From Methanobrevibacter sp. (GTDB lineage: Archaea > Methanobacteriota > Methanobacteria > Methanobacteriales > Methanobacteriaceae): a DNA stretch of 64,000 bases. The stretch covers positions 113,377 to 177,376 of the forward strand of contig NZ_SUTI01000001.1 in the NCBI RefSeq assembly GCF_015062985.1. Reading direction: 5' to 3'. Below the pieces are notes generated by a model. It had not been told where the DNA came from and ran no database searches. It saw only the letters and a program-made list of their open reading frames with translations. Positions 27,645 through 36,978 of this stretch are shown here, one piece after another; position 1 is the first letter of the stretch; the number at the start of each line of letters is the position of its first letter. Both the position numbers and the translations under genes were made by a program.

Positions 27645-28154
27645 ATGACTAAAAAGACTACATTATTAAAGCAAAGTGGAAAAGAGAACTTATTGGCCTT
27701 GAAAAGAGCAATCGACGATGGCTCTTTAGAAGAATTGATTAGCGGCGATTCCGAATGGGGTGGGGCATATGTTGTCATATCCTCTTCAGCCGATTTCATC
27801 GAAAATCATAGGAAAAATGCTGATGAAAACCCTATGATTGATTCCGATACATATGTACTGACCAAGCATTCCATTGCCCTCTCAGGCATCTTTCGCTATG
27901 TTAAGGAAAACGTGATGGAAGAAAGGGATTTTCACCTGTATGGATTCATGGCTATTCTTGCCAATGATTTCCTAAGGCAATTCGGAGATCCTGATGACAG
28001 CACTTTCCTACTGGAATATGTATTCGAGGGAATCTCATTTTACTGCCAGTTCAATGATTGGGAATGCGGAACAGAATATGATTTCGGATTTGAAATCATG
28101 AGGTTTTTCCTCTCTGAAAACATTTCCGATGAGGAAATCAGGCACATACTCTAA
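27645..28154 (+). CDS. Unknown acidic cytoplasmic protein
   Basis: 169 residues with AAGGAG ten bases before the ATG. A basic start (MTKKTTLLKQSGKENLLALK) leads into an acidic, aromatic-rich body with no cysteine motif or membrane segment. It is transcribed alone, against its neighbours, from a clear TATA box with an inverted repeat at the start site, and ends at a T-rich stretch. The dedicated promoter suggests regulated or strong expression. No family recognised. Confidence 0.75.
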   Translation: MTKKTTLLKQSGKENLLALKRAIDDGSLEELISGDSEWGGAYVVISSSADFIENHRKNADENPMIDSDTYVLTKHSIALSGIFRYVKENVMEERDFHLYGFMAILANDFLRQFGDPDDSTFLLEYVFEGISFYCQFNDWECGTEYDFGFEIMRFFLSENISDEEIRHIL

Positions 28155-28165
28155 GCGCCTAAAAT

Positions 28166-28189
28166 TTACTCTTTTTTCTTTTATTTTTT
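28166..28189 (+). terminator. T-rich terminator after 27645 gene
   Basis: A run of mostly T (TTTACTCTTTTTTCTTTTAT) starts about 10 bases after the stop codon. This is typical for archaeal oligo-T termination; no hairpin is needed. Confidence 0.5.
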
Positions 28190-28712
28190 ATGAAAACATC
28201 CTATTTCCAAACTCATTTTTAAATTTCAATGTCTGAATCATCTCAACGGTTTTTTCTTCGCTCGGACTTGCAATGTAGACTGCAGTGTTTGTTGCATAAT
28301 CATATGCATATGATGCATAGAGTTTTGCAGAGAATATGTCGACATCAATTATTCTTGTTCCGTTGACCGTTCGACTAGGCTTTTCAAGCTCATTCATAAG
28401 GGTTGAGTTTTCCACATCGCGATTTGCACCGGTCATCTTATTCCACTCCAACACGTTTATTGTGGTGCAGCATTCATAATCGATCAGTTGGGCAAAACCG
28501 CTGATGCAGATTTCTGCAGTAAAATTGGTGCTGTTGGAAGAATTCAGGGTGAATTTTCTAAAGTCATACGCATCATCATCCGGCGAAAAGACTTCACCCG
28601 CCACATATCTGTCATCATCAAACGATGCAAGTATGACCGGGCCGTATATGAACCACATATATATTAAAAAGATTCCTGTTATGATTAAGATTATCCTTAA
28701 TTTTCTGGACAT
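28188..28712 (-). CDS. Membrane-anchored extracytoplasmic protein
   Basis: 174 residues, paralogue of 25732-26235. A basic N-terminus and hydrophobic helix (IILIITGIFLIYMWFIYGPV) anchor a beta-rich domain with several N-x-S/T sites and the shared GEVFSPDDDAYDF strip. GAGGTGA lies six bases before the ATG. It is the last gene of the 30495 SseB operon, 31 bases after the second SseB-like gene. Unlike the other cassette, there is no small membrane gene between. Confidence 0.7.
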   Translation of the reverse strand: MSRKLRIILIITGIFLIYMWFIYGPVILASFDDDRYVAGEVFSPDDDAYDFRKFTLNSSNSTNFTAEICISGFAQLIDYECCTTINVLEWNKMTGANRDVENSTLMNELEKPSRTVNGTRIIDVDIFSAKLYASYAYDYATNTAVYIASPSEEKTVEMIQTLKFKNEFGNRMFS

Positions 28713-28743
28713 TAATATTCACCTCATGGCAATGGTTTGGCAT

Positions 28744-29616
28744 TTAGTCAATCACGAAAAATATGTGTTTGGCCGTTACAAGCTTATCGTTATGGCATGT
28801 CCTATTGATCAAAGGCCAATATTCAAGGAGAGTTTCAACCGGAATGATGTAATTGTCAATGCCCGGATTGAGCATGATGCCTCTGGACTCATGCTTTATT
28901 GCATAATGGGCGGCCGTTGCAAGGTCGACCAATGCAAGATAGCTGAATTTTGAAGTTTCAATATCTCCCATATGTTTTTCGCTTGTAAACATGCAGACAT
29001 ATCCCTCATGGCTATGAAAATCATGCTTGCTTTCCAATCCAAATGTGTCAATCATGCCATTGCATTCAAGAATGCCCATATCATTATCCGATTCTATCAA
29101 TGCGAACAACGGATTGGATGATACTGTCTGAAATAGTTTCATGCAGTTTCCATGATTTCTTATGAATTCTTCAACATCCTCATTGTCTGTTGTTATTCTC
29201 AATGATTTTAGTTCTTGTGATGAGTATGCATCACTATGGTCAGTTATATTACTTGGAAGGTCTTTCAATGCATTAATGAACTTTTTTGTAAGATATATGT
29301 TCTGGCTGGAGACGTTCAATATGTATCCGTCCAATTTGAAAGCATTGAGAATATTCTTCAGGGTGGTGAATTCAAAGACTCTAAATGATGATTCATCGGC
29401 CGGGAAAGCCTTTTTGAACTCATCATCATCCGTGAAAATGAAAGCAAATTTCCTGTTGTCCAATGATATGGTCATGAGCATATGATTCTCGTCCTGGGCA
29501 ATGAAAAATGATGAATGGACGAGTTCCGATATGATTCTGCTGCGGCATTTCTTCACTATATCCGAAAGCTCCATAAAATCATCGAGATTACTGATCAGAT
29601 AGCTGTTTGTGACCAT
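28744..29616 (-). CDS. SseB-like protein
   Basis: 290 residues with the two-domain SseB pattern: FAFIFTDDDEFKKAFP and GYILNVSSQN in the first half, then EDVEEFIRNHGN, VCMFTSEKHM and GIMLNPGIDNY in the second. The ATG directly follows the stop of the upstream SseB-like gene (29617), so the two are coupled duplicates that have diverged. Function not known. Confidence 0.75.
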   Translation of the reverse strand: MVTNSYLISNLDDFMELSDIVKKCRSRIISELVHSSFFIAQDENHMLMTISLDNRKFAFIFTDDDEFKKAFPADESSFRVFEFTTLKNILNAFKLDGYILNVSSQNIYLTKKFINALKDLPSNITDHSDAYSSQELKSLRITTDNEDVEEFIRNHGNCMKLFQTVSSNPLFALIESDNDMGILECNGMIDTFGLESKHDFHSHEGYVCMFTSEKHMGDIETSKFSYLALVDLATAAHYAIKHESRGIMLNPGIDNYIIPVETLLEYWPLINRTCHNDKLVTAKHIFFVID

Positions 29617-30495
29617 TCAATCACCCAAAACGAATGCATAGCCGTCATATCTGTCGGGATTGTGGAATTTGCAATCCTTCATGAAATTCAGGAGAAATTC
29701 CCTTGGAATTGAAATGTTCTGGGAGTTTTCATTTAGGACTATCCCATCCAGGTCGTCAAGCAATACCTTATTCATGAGCTCGGGAAGATTGACGAGCTGG
29801 GAATATGGATGCATTGGACTGTTTTTGGGCTTGATTTCACTTTGTGAAGTGTATATCAACGCAAAGCTTTCCGTGAAGCTTGTAGTGGTTGCTGACGGCA
29901 GCTGTCCGATATCCTGCAGGCAAATGATGCCGTCTTCAGCCTTGGCAGACAGGTCCTCCATGGACAGGACAACCTTAAGCAAGTCCGCTTCAAGAAGCAG
30001 CTCCATAAGCCTTTCATAATCCCAGAAGTTGGATTCATCTTTCAGGAACTCTTCAAGCTCAGCATTATCAAACGAATTCTTCATTGCTCTGATTTCCCCT
30101 TTGGTCAATGCTTTTGAATCATTGCATGAAGACCTGTTCGGCTTTATGAATTCCTTTATTTCCTTGGTTATGGGAAACCTTTCGCCTTCAACATCTATGA
30201 TTATTCCGTCTATCTTGGAATCAATCAGATCCATGTAAAAATCAAATTCATTTGGCATCAGTGTGAAGCCTTCATCCGCATTGCATTTGTTGTATTCATG
30301 GACATCGGTAAAAACCGGAGCGTAGTTTTTGTCATTGAAACTCAAAATTGGGAACGTCAAGGCCTTGCCGTCCATATAAACCGGCAATAGCAGTGTTGAA
30401 AACAGAAGTTCGCCAATCAAATCGTCAATATCTTCTGTCCTTTCAAAAATGTCAAATTGTCTTTTCAAATGTTTATGAGTGATAGTTCTGGTCAT
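29617..30495 (-). CDS. SseB-like protein
   Basis: 292 residues. THKHLKRQFDI at the start, YAPVFTDVHEYNK, then GIIIDVEGERFPI; second half AELEEFLKDESNFWDYE, LIYTSQSE and DGIVLNENSQ. Closest in pattern to the 26403 protein (THKHLR, FPVT, FLNDKSN). GAGGTG lies five bases before ATG 30495. It is first in an operon with another SseB-like gene and a membrane-anchored protein. Confidence 0.78.
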   Translation of the reverse strand: MTRTITHKHLKRQFDIFERTEDIDDLIGELLFSTLLLPVYMDGKALTFPILSFNDKNYAPVFTDVHEYNKCNADEGFTLMPNEFDFYMDLIDSKIDGIIIDVEGERFPITKEIKEFIKPNRSSCNDSKALTKGEIRAMKNSFDNAELEEFLKDESNFWDYERLMELLLEADLLKVVLSMEDLSAKAEDGIICLQDIGQLPSATTTSFTESFALIYTSQSEIKPKNSPMHPYSQLVNLPELMNKVLLDDLDGIVLNENSQNISIPREFLLNFMKDCKFHNPDRYDGYAFVLGD

Positions 30496-30580
30496 ATTTA
30501 CACCTCTAGGTTGGTTGGGTGCCTACGGCAATGGTTGGTAAGCGAGTTAAATATATGGCTTTGATTTTATAAAAATGTTT

Positions 30581-31402
30581 TCATTTAAGATAGTTTTCAA
30601 TAAAATTATTAAAAGCAACATTATCAACAAAGCCGGCACTGTAAACAATTCCCGCACGTTCATATCTTCTGTGGTGGGTTTGAAGACTGGATTCATATGA
30701 TGAATCAATTTCATGGTCATGCCTTTCCTGTGCCATGCGCTTGCATTTTGACGGAATCATATTGGAGCACCTGTAAGATCTGCCTCTTGACCTTTGACGG
30801 TTAGGTTCATACTTATCTGATATTGAAACGACCCGATAAATTATTCTTGAATTTTTAAGAAATTCCCTGATATCCAGATATTCTACATTATCCTTATTCT
30901 TTTCATAGTATTCTTCATAAATTAGAGGAAGAGCAATGGTTACAGTTTCTAAAGGTTTTGCAGCAAGCCCATTAAGCATTCTATCCGAGTATTTGGAAAG
31001 TACCTTTTCCAGTAAAAAGAGTTCATGTTCAAGCTCATCATTCAATTTTTCATTTTTAGTTTTAAGATTTTCCACTGCTTCAACAAGATTGCATTTGCTT
31101 GAAGTTCTGAATAACAAATCACCCTTAAATTCTATTAAAAAAATAAAGAAATTATTGTTTTCTTTCTTATACCAAATTGCATCTGTTGTTTTTGGAGTGA
31201 TTAATAGATTACCTTCCCTGAATATCTTACAGGAATGACAGATTTCATCTAAAGCAAACATCTTAAACTCATTTTTCCCATCACCCATTGGCAATATGGA
31301 TATTCCTTTTGAGTTTTCCGCAATTTCATGAGCTTTTTTGTAGAATTGCGGAAATGAATTGAGAAATTCAATAAATTGAGTCTCTTCTTTTGTTAATGTC
31401 AT
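30581..31402 (-). CDS. PD-(D/E)XK-like partner of AAA ATPase (pair 2)
   Basis: 273 residues; AAGGAG overlaps the stop of the ATPase gene two bases upstream. The key strip KTTDAIWYKKENNN...FLIEFK gives D-x17-E-x-K, as in the paralogue at 21060, and ICHSCKIF matches its MCWDCELL. The N-terminus is homologous too (TKEETQFIEFLNSFPQFY versus TNKEFITFIKSHEKFY). The C-terminal third is Arg-rich (RQRSRGRSYR, RRYERAG). Likely a nuclease-fold effector of the ATPase, third gene of the operon starting at 35217. Confidence 0.65.
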   Translation of the reverse strand: MTLTKEETQFIEFLNSFPQFYKKAHEIAENSKGISILPMGDGKNEFKMFALDEICHSCKIFREGNLLITPKTTDAIWYKKENNNFFIFLIEFKGDLLFRTSSKCNLVEAVENLKTKNEKLNDELEHELFLLEKVLSKYSDRMLNGLAAKPLETVTIALPLIYEEYYEKNKDNVEYLDIREFLKNSRIIYRVVSISDKYEPNRQRSRGRSYRCSNMIPSKCKRMAQERHDHEIDSSYESSLQTHHRRYERAGIVYSAGFVDNVAFNNFIENYLK

Positions 31403-31404
31403 GC

Positions 31405-32199
31405 TTACTCCTTAAACAATATTTTAGCCATTAGTTTATCAAGTATATCATATGGCTTTGTCAGATTCTCATAGATTTCACCCATGTTTTTAGGGTTGAT
31501 TTTTATGAAGTCATATTTTCCATTAATATCATATGTTAAATAGAAATTGGTTTCATTTAATAAGTTATAGTATTGTGCATAAACTGAAATTGCTTCAATA
31601 AACATTGGACTGTTGGAGTTTAGATATAAATGAATGTTTAAATCTTTGGCAAGTAAAACAAGGATTTCTGCAAACTTGATTTGCCATTCAGGATGCAAAC
31701 TACTTTCCGGCTCATCAATAATTAAAAATGAGTTTTCTTTTAACTGATTATTTTTAAGTAAAATCTGTATTATCCCAATATCTTTAATTCCTGAAGAAGT
31801 GGTATTTAAACAATCTTTCCCAATGATATTTTCTATTTTACTAAGAATCTCAGATTCATTTGTTTTTTCACTTACTTCCAAAGCTTCTTTGATATGAATT
31901 ATATGATCAACTCTTAAGATATCCAAATCCTTCAGGTCCAAAATTGAGATGTTATCTATATAAAAAACTTCAGACATGTTTAAATCATCTTCAAAAACAA
32001 CATCCAAATCTTTTGATAATCCTTCATTATCCATTAAATAATCAAAGGATTCATCCTCATTTTGAGATTTGAAATAACAATATAATAATTTTGATACTGT
32101 TGACTTGCCGCTTGAATTGGTTCCGCCAACTACGTTAATTTTTGAAATTTCAATATTTACATTGCCCATAGGGCCCACATCATTCAGTTTAAGTTTCAT
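31405..32199 (-). CDS. Compact AAA/ABC-type ATPase without TOPRIM (pair 2)
   Basis: 264 residues, half the size of the pair 1 ATPase. Walker A GGTNSSGKST is at about 25-34; the helical arm is reduced to ~80 residues. SSGIKDIGIIQILL is followed by Walker B LIIDEPESSLHPEWQ (about 160-175) and LNSNSPMFIEAI. The last strip (NFYLTYDINGKYDFIKI) matches NFYLTEESEVEGKYNFTKI of pair 1. In place of the usual T-H-S the switch loop reads L-N-S-N-S-P. GAGGTGA precedes the ATG. It lies nine bases after the helicase stop and two bases before the nuclease-like gene. Confidence 0.8.
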   Translation of the reverse strand: MKLKLNDVGPMGNVNIEISKINVVGGTNSSGKSTVSKLLYCYFKSQNEDESFDYLMDNEGLSKDLDVVFEDDLNMSEVFYIDNISILDLKDLDILRVDHIIHIKEALEVSEKTNESEILSKIENIIGKDCLNTTSSGIKDIGIIQILLKNNQLKENSFLIIDEPESSLHPEWQIKFAEILVLLAKDLNIHLYLNSNSPMFIEAISVYAQYYNLLNETNFYLTYDINGKYDFIKINPKNMGEIYENLTKPYDILDKLMAKILFKE

Positions 32200-32208
32200 A
32201 GATTCACC

Positions 32209-35200
32209 TCAGCATATAACTCTAAATTTACAATACCTGCAAAATCCACTTTCTTTTTTGGGAAATTTTTCTGAATTAATTTTTAAAGCTACATCATTTA
32301 ATTTGTTTAGTTGAGTATTTATTTTTTCATCTGTAACTTCAACAGTATTCTGATAGTCAGTTTTTACAAAATGGGTTATAGCTTCTCTGATTTCATAATC
32401 CTTAAAGTCAGAAAGTTCCTTTAAAGCTGATGCATATATATACAACTGCTTTTCATAGTGAGCAATTTTATTATCATCATGTTCTGCATTTTTATAATCC
32501 AAAATTCCAATTTCTGAATCGGAAATTTTATAAATCAAGTCTACTGCACCATTTAAAATATAGTTTTCATGCTCTATCTCGAAAGGAAGTTCCGTTTCTA
32601 AAACTTCTCTATTTATTGAATAATTATTATAATAATCATGTACAGATTTTTGAATTTCTTTGAATTTGTCTTGATTTTCTTTTAAATCGAACATTGATGT
32701 GAAAACCTCTTCGGTAATTTCATTCAACTCCGTATCTGAGACTTTTTGATTTTCCTTCAATTTCAGATTGACTTTTTCCATTATTTCGTGGAAAACCGTT
32801 CCAAGGTTTGTTACGTTTTCGCTGGAGACTCTAAAACCTAGATTGTATATCAAATTATACATAAATGGACATAAGTTATATGTTGAAAAACTTGAATAGT
32901 TTAGTTTAAGCTTTTCATCTTCCTGTTCTGGAGCGTGTTTTTCAATAATAACTTCTGATAGTGCATCTTCACTTAAAGGTTTGAGTGATTCGATAATTTT
33001 GTTTATTTCCTGCGGTACTTCTCCGCAGCATGATAAAATTAACAAATCAACCGCACGTGTCATTGCAACATAAAGGATATGTGCCTCTTCAGCCTCGTCA
33101 AGCTTGTTTTCCTCTTCAATCAGGCGATTGTCATACTCGTCTATGGATAATTCGACTTCATCGTCAATTGGGATATCCTTATACCTTAAGAATCTTGTTG
33201 GAGTGTAGAAGGTTTCCTTTCCGTTGATGTAGTTTTTCTCACGATTCGGATCCTTGATTTTCATTGGAAACTTGTCCTTTTCAAGCGTTGCGACTATGGT
33301 TACTGGGAATTCCAGACCTTTGGCTGCATGGATTGTCATCAGCTGAACTCCACCCTCATTTGAGTAATAAGAACTGTAATCACCAATCCTTCTATTTAAA
33401 AAGAAGAATAATCCTTTAACATCAGTTTGTGAAATGAATTCTTCATAATTGTATATAGTTTGGGTTAATGTTGCAAGGTTATTGACTTTTTCGATGTTTT
33501 CGTCAATATCTGTGAAATAATTACTTAAAGACAATAATTCATAATAGACATCCAAACATGTTAGTGATTCTTCCAAATGGATTTTATCTCTTAATTCTTC
33601 TAATTTTTGGAAAAATTCCCTGTCTTTTTCATTGCTGATTTTGGATAAGTCTACAACAGGCTTTTCGACCTGGCTGAATATTTCATATAATGTATCCTGG
33701 TCTTCGTTTTTTCTGATGTTGTGAACAGCTCTGACTTTATTTTTTCCTTCCTTTAGGCGGATTTCATTTTCAATTCTTAAAAGCTCATCATGGTAGGAAT
33801 CCTGAAGAGCAGTTAAGTATTGTTTAGTTTCATCCGCAAGCGACCAGATGGTATGTTCTTCGCTGTCTGTGCAGAATCCTTTAAGGTTAAGCTCCTTTAA
33901 TTCATCTTGTGAAGAAACATATAGGTTATCTGTTCTTCTGGTAACATACCACAGCAAAAGAATGATTGATTTGACTTCAACCTGGTCCTTTAAGTCTGAC
34001 TGACCGCGTATGGTGAAGTTGATGTCGTTTTCATCCAACAGTTTGATTAATTCCGGAATGGTTTTGTTGTAGTGTTTTCTGTATAGAACTGCAATGTCTT
34101 CATAATTTACATTTTTGTTTTGCTTTAGGTATTGGATGGTGCTGAAAATTTGATTTGCTTCTTCTTCTGGTGATTCGGCTTTTATGATTAATGATGAGTT
34201 TGTGTATCCTGAATTGTAGCTGACCATGTGCTTTTGTGAATAGTCCTTTCTGTAGTCTTCAATGAAATCTTCTGTCAATTCAACTATGTTTTTAGTTGAA
34301 CGGTAATTTATGTTCAGGCTGATTAGTTCGTGAGGAGCGTATTCATATAACTCCTTGAAAAAATCGATGTATGAACTTCTAAATGCGTAGATGTGCTGGT
34401 CAACATCTCCTACTGCTGTGAAATAGTCTGAGTTATTCCTTAATATTTCAAATATTTTAAATTGCAATGGATCTGTGTCTTGAAATTCGTCAATGAGAAT
34501 GCAGTTGAATGGGGTTTCCGGGTCCTTTTTGAGTTCTTTTAAGGTCTTAAGCTGCAAGGTGTCATAGTCGACATAGTCATGCTCTTCTAATAGTTTTAAG
34601 TAAATTGGATATGCTTTTGCAATCTGTAGGTATCTTGCATTGTACCAGTCCTCCTTTAGATTTTCATCTTCAACTCTTTTTTTCGAGAAATTGTTTAAAG
34701 AGTTGATGAAATTGATGTAGTCTTCGGAGATTGGTCTTGTGTCCTTGATGTAATCTGTTAGCTCTTTTGAGTTGACATTGAAACATGTGTATTCGCCGAA
34801 TTTGTCAATAACTGAAGAGATTTGGTAGTCAAGGAGTGTATATTCATCTTTGAAGCCTAATTTGTCCTTGAATTTTTGGATGAACAATGCCTTCTTTTCT
34901 GATGAGTCATCATCGATAAGGCTTAAAAACTGGTTTTTGCTTTTTAGGTATTCCAAGCAAAATGAATGGATAGTTGAGATTTGCATTTTGGAAATGGTTT
35001 CATCTGGAAGAGTGGTTTTGAGTTTGTTTTTTAAGTTTTCGGCGGCTTTTCTTGTGAAAGTGATTACTAGAAATTCTTCTGGGTTGACTCCGTTTTCGAT
35101 TAAATTGATGATTCTGCTGACAATGACTGTGGTTTTGCCTGAGCCTGGACCTGCTTCGACTAAAAGAGTTCCTTTTCCATAATTGATTACATCATCTTGG

Positions 35201-35217
35201 TTTTTATTAAATTCCAT
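32209..35217 (-). CDS. UvrD/AddA-type helicase fused to RecB-like Fe-S nuclease
   Basis: About 1002 residues from ATG 35217 (GTG 35220 also possible), with GGGGGTG upstream. Helicase motifs: EAGPGSGKTTV (about 22), LIDEFQDTDPL (about 243), GDVDQHIYAFR (about 270), NINYRST, IHAAKGLEFPV (about 632) and VAMTRAVDLLIL (about 725). The C-terminal nuclease is intact: GAVDLIY then ILDYKNAEHDD (about 893-915), QLYIYA, and four Cys positioned for an iron-sulphur cluster (NLCPFMYN, then CRYCKFRVIC). This resembles an AddAB/RecB-like end-resection enzyme in one chain. It heads an operon with ATPase and PD-(D/E)XK-like genes, a combination reminiscent of Gabija (ATPase plus UvrD) but with different parts. 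Confidence 0.88.
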   Translation of the reverse strand: MEFNKNQDDVINYGKGTLLVEAGPGSGKTTVIVSRIINLIENGVNPEEFLVITFTRKAAENLKNKLKTTLPDETISKMQISTIHSFCLEYLKSKNQFLSLIDDDSSEKKALFIQKFKDKLGFKDEYTLLDYQISSVIDKFGEYTCFNVNSKELTDYIKDTRPISEDYINFINSLNNFSKKRVEDENLKEDWYNARYLQIAKAYPIYLKLLEEHDYVDYDTLQLKTLKELKKDPETPFNCILIDEFQDTDPLQFKIFEILRNNSDYFTAVGDVDQHIYAFRSSYIDFFKELYEYAPHELISLNINYRSTKNIVELTEDFIEDYRKDYSQKHMVSYNSGYTNSSLIIKAESPEEEANQIFSTIQYLKQNKNVNYEDIAVLYRKHYNKTIPELIKLLDENDINFTIRGQSDLKDQVEVKSIILLLWYVTRRTDNLYVSSQDELKELNLKGFCTDSEEHTIWSLADETKQYLTALQDSYHDELLRIENEIRLKEGKNKVRAVHNIRKNEDQDTLYEIFSQVEKPVVDLSKISNEKDREFFQKLEELRDKIHLEESLTCLDVYYELLSLSNYFTDIDENIEKVNNLATLTQTIYNYEEFISQTDVKGLFFFLNRRIGDYSSYYSNEGGVQLMTIHAAKGLEFPVTIVATLEKDKFPMKIKDPNREKNYINGKETFYTPTRFLRYKDIPIDDEVELSIDEYDNRLIEEENKLDEAEEAHILYVAMTRAVDLLILSCCGEVPQEINKIIESLKPLSEDALSEVIIEKHAPEQEDEKLKLNYSSFSTYNLCPFMYNLIYNLGFRVSSENVTNLGTVFHEIMEKVNLKLKENQKVSDTELNEITEEVFTSMFDLKENQDKFKEIQKSVHDYYNNYSINREVLETELPFEIEHENYILNGAVDLIYKISDSEIGILDYKNAEHDDNKIAHYEKQLYIYASALKELSDFKDYEIREAITHFVKTDYQNTVEVTDEKINTQLNKLNDVALKINSEKFPKKESGFCRYCKFRVIC

Positions 35218-35234
35218 CACAACACCCCCATATT

Positions 35235-35250
35235 ACAATATTGTGTTATA
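35235..35250 (-). promoter_or_regulatory. ACAATATTGT palindrome upstream of helicase
   Basis: The ten-base palindrome within TATAACACAATATT (minus strand), 18 bases before ATG 35217. The same element occurs ahead of xseA at 25673. Confidence 0.4.
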
Positions 35251-35363
35251 GTTATTAAATATTGTTTTCAAATTTAAGATTAATACTTTTCAAATGCTCT
35301 CAAATTAATTTTATAAAATAAAATCAATATACTTAATTCATATAAATAAAAAGAGACTTAAAA

Positions 35364-36356
35364 ATGGAATTAGAAATATTTTCAGATGAAACATATGTAT
35401 ACAATAATAAATATGTTGGAATTGGATGCTTATTTGTTCCCACATATTATAAACTAAAATTAGTTAATAAATTACTGTCATTACGTTGTTTAAATGATAA
35501 AAATACTAACAAATGGGTTCCAAATCAAAATGATTGTAATATGTTTAAACAAGACCACTGTAAACCCATACACCATAATTACAATAATTGTGAAATACAT
35601 TATTCAGCTTTTCGAAGAGGAATGTCCCAATCATTAAAAAGGATTTCAACAAGATGGATTGAATTTTTAGTAAACAACAACAAATTTGCTCCTGAAAATG
35701 AAAAAATATATTTTAATATATTATTCTTGGATTTAGATAAATTAGATTCAAAATTTTTTGGAGAAGATGAAACTGGAAACAACAAATATAATAGGTTTTA
35801 CAAAACAACAATTACAGGTCCTTTAAAATATTTTTTTAAAGAATATAATCAGATTACCATTAAAGAAATTTTCCATGATGAATCCGATGATAAAATGTCA
35901 CATGAATATTTTGATTGGCATACTCCATACATACTTAATGAAAAAAGAAACATTACTGTTAAAAAGGATAGAATAACATTTATAGATTCAGATCATAAAG
36001 AATATAATCATAATGACGAAAATTATATTAATGCTACATTAATTCAATTTATTGATTTAATTTTAGGTTGTACAAGCCATGCCCTTTTTAGAGAATCCGC
36101 AGATAAAGAAAAATTAAAATTATACAAAATTTATTATCCTCTAATAAGTAGAATATGGGAGCATCCTAAAAATAAGAATAGTAGTTTTAAATATTTTAGA
36201 TCACAACAAGTATCCATATTTCCAAAAGATAAAATTAGTTATTATACAGATTTATTTGGGGAAATTCATAGAAAACCTGGTGAATTTCATCGTGATGTTC
36301 AATTAATTGAACCAGAAGAAATACAAAATTTTTCATTAGATAATTTCATGTTTTAA
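35364..36356 (+). CDS. DUF3800-like protein
   Basis: 330 residues. The start MELEIFSDETYVYNNKYVGI has the D-E strip of DUF3800 ('i.iDEsG'), a middle strip FHDESDDKMSHEYFDW, and the late ATLIQFIDLILGCTSHAL that matches the family's 'iQlaDlilg'. DUF3800 proteins are thought to have an RNase H-like fold and are common in defence islands and mobile DNA, but their activity is unknown. It is transcribed alone from a TATA-like TATAAATAAA about 20 bases before the ATG. The dead methyltransferase begins just downstream. Confidence 0.65.
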   Translation: MELEIFSDETYVYNNKYVGIGCLFVPTYYKLKLVNKLLSLRCLNDKNTNKWVPNQNDCNMFKQDHCKPIHHNYNNCEIHYSAFRRGMSQSLKRISTRWIEFLVNNNKFAPENEKIYFNILFLDLDKLDSKFFGEDETGNNKYNRFYKTTITGPLKYFFKEYNQITIKEIFHDESDDKMSHEYFDWHTPYILNEKRNITVKKDRITFIDSDHKEYNHNDENYINATLIQFIDLILGCTSHALFRESADKEKLKLYKIYYPLISRIWEHPKNKNSSFKYFRSQQVSIFPKDKISYYTDLFGEIHRKPGEFHRDVQLIEPEEIQNFSLDNFMF

Positions 36357-36379
36357 TTTACTGTCATAAACAATCAAAT

Positions 36380-36960
36380 GATTATTAGAATTTATCACAA
36401 ATCAAAAATCTCTTACAGAACCAAATGTGTCTTATATGATAAAGGAGATAAAGATGGGAATAAATGGTATTTGAAAACACCCTTTTATATGATTGGTCTA
36501 AGATAATGTAAAATTTTTAAAAGAAAATTCTGGGAAAAGGTAAAGGCATACCAGTAGTTAAAAATTCTAATTTTTATTTTATAGAGAGTTTCTCTTGGAC
36601 AGATATACATACAACTTATATTAAATCCAGATTAAAAGAAAATGGAATCTATGATGTAAAAAATATGAGTTTATTCGCATATCAAACATTGCCCTGATGG
36701 TATATTGTATGTCTATTAAATTCAAAAATATTAGTGAATATATGATGATTTAATAAAAAATACCCAGACATTTCAAATATGATGAGAGAGTATTGCCAAT
36801 TATAATTCCTAATACAAATCAATTAAAAGTTCTTAAAGATATATTAATAAAACAATTTCAATTAAAAAAGATATTTTAAAGATGAAATATCAAAACAAAA
36901 AATGGAAAATAAGTTAATTCAAGTACAAAATGAATTAGATAAAGAAACTCCAAAACATCT
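36380..36960 (+). pseudogene. Decayed N6-adenine DNA methyltransferase, C-terminal part
   Basis: Three-frame reading recovers a coherent protein tail: GKGIPVVKNSNFYFIESFSW, then a TAYQTLP-like strip, stop, WYIVCLLNS, frame break, NTQTFQI, frame break, DERVLPIIIPNTNQLKVLK, and finally NKLIQVQNELDKETP. The strip 'F-Q-I-[N]-D-x-R-x-L-P-I-x-I-P' is typical of the target-recognition end of type II/IIG adenine methyltransferases. At least one internal stop and two frameshifts are visible, and the catalytic N-terminal part (N-P-P-Y) is absent. It lies next to a live cytosine restriction-modification system. Confidence 0.65.
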
Positions 36961-36978
36961 ACAAAATCCATCCCAAAT

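Noticed and set aside
30936..31238. 100-codon plus-strand frame
   Set aside because: Antisense shadow of the IEFK protein, without a ribosome site.
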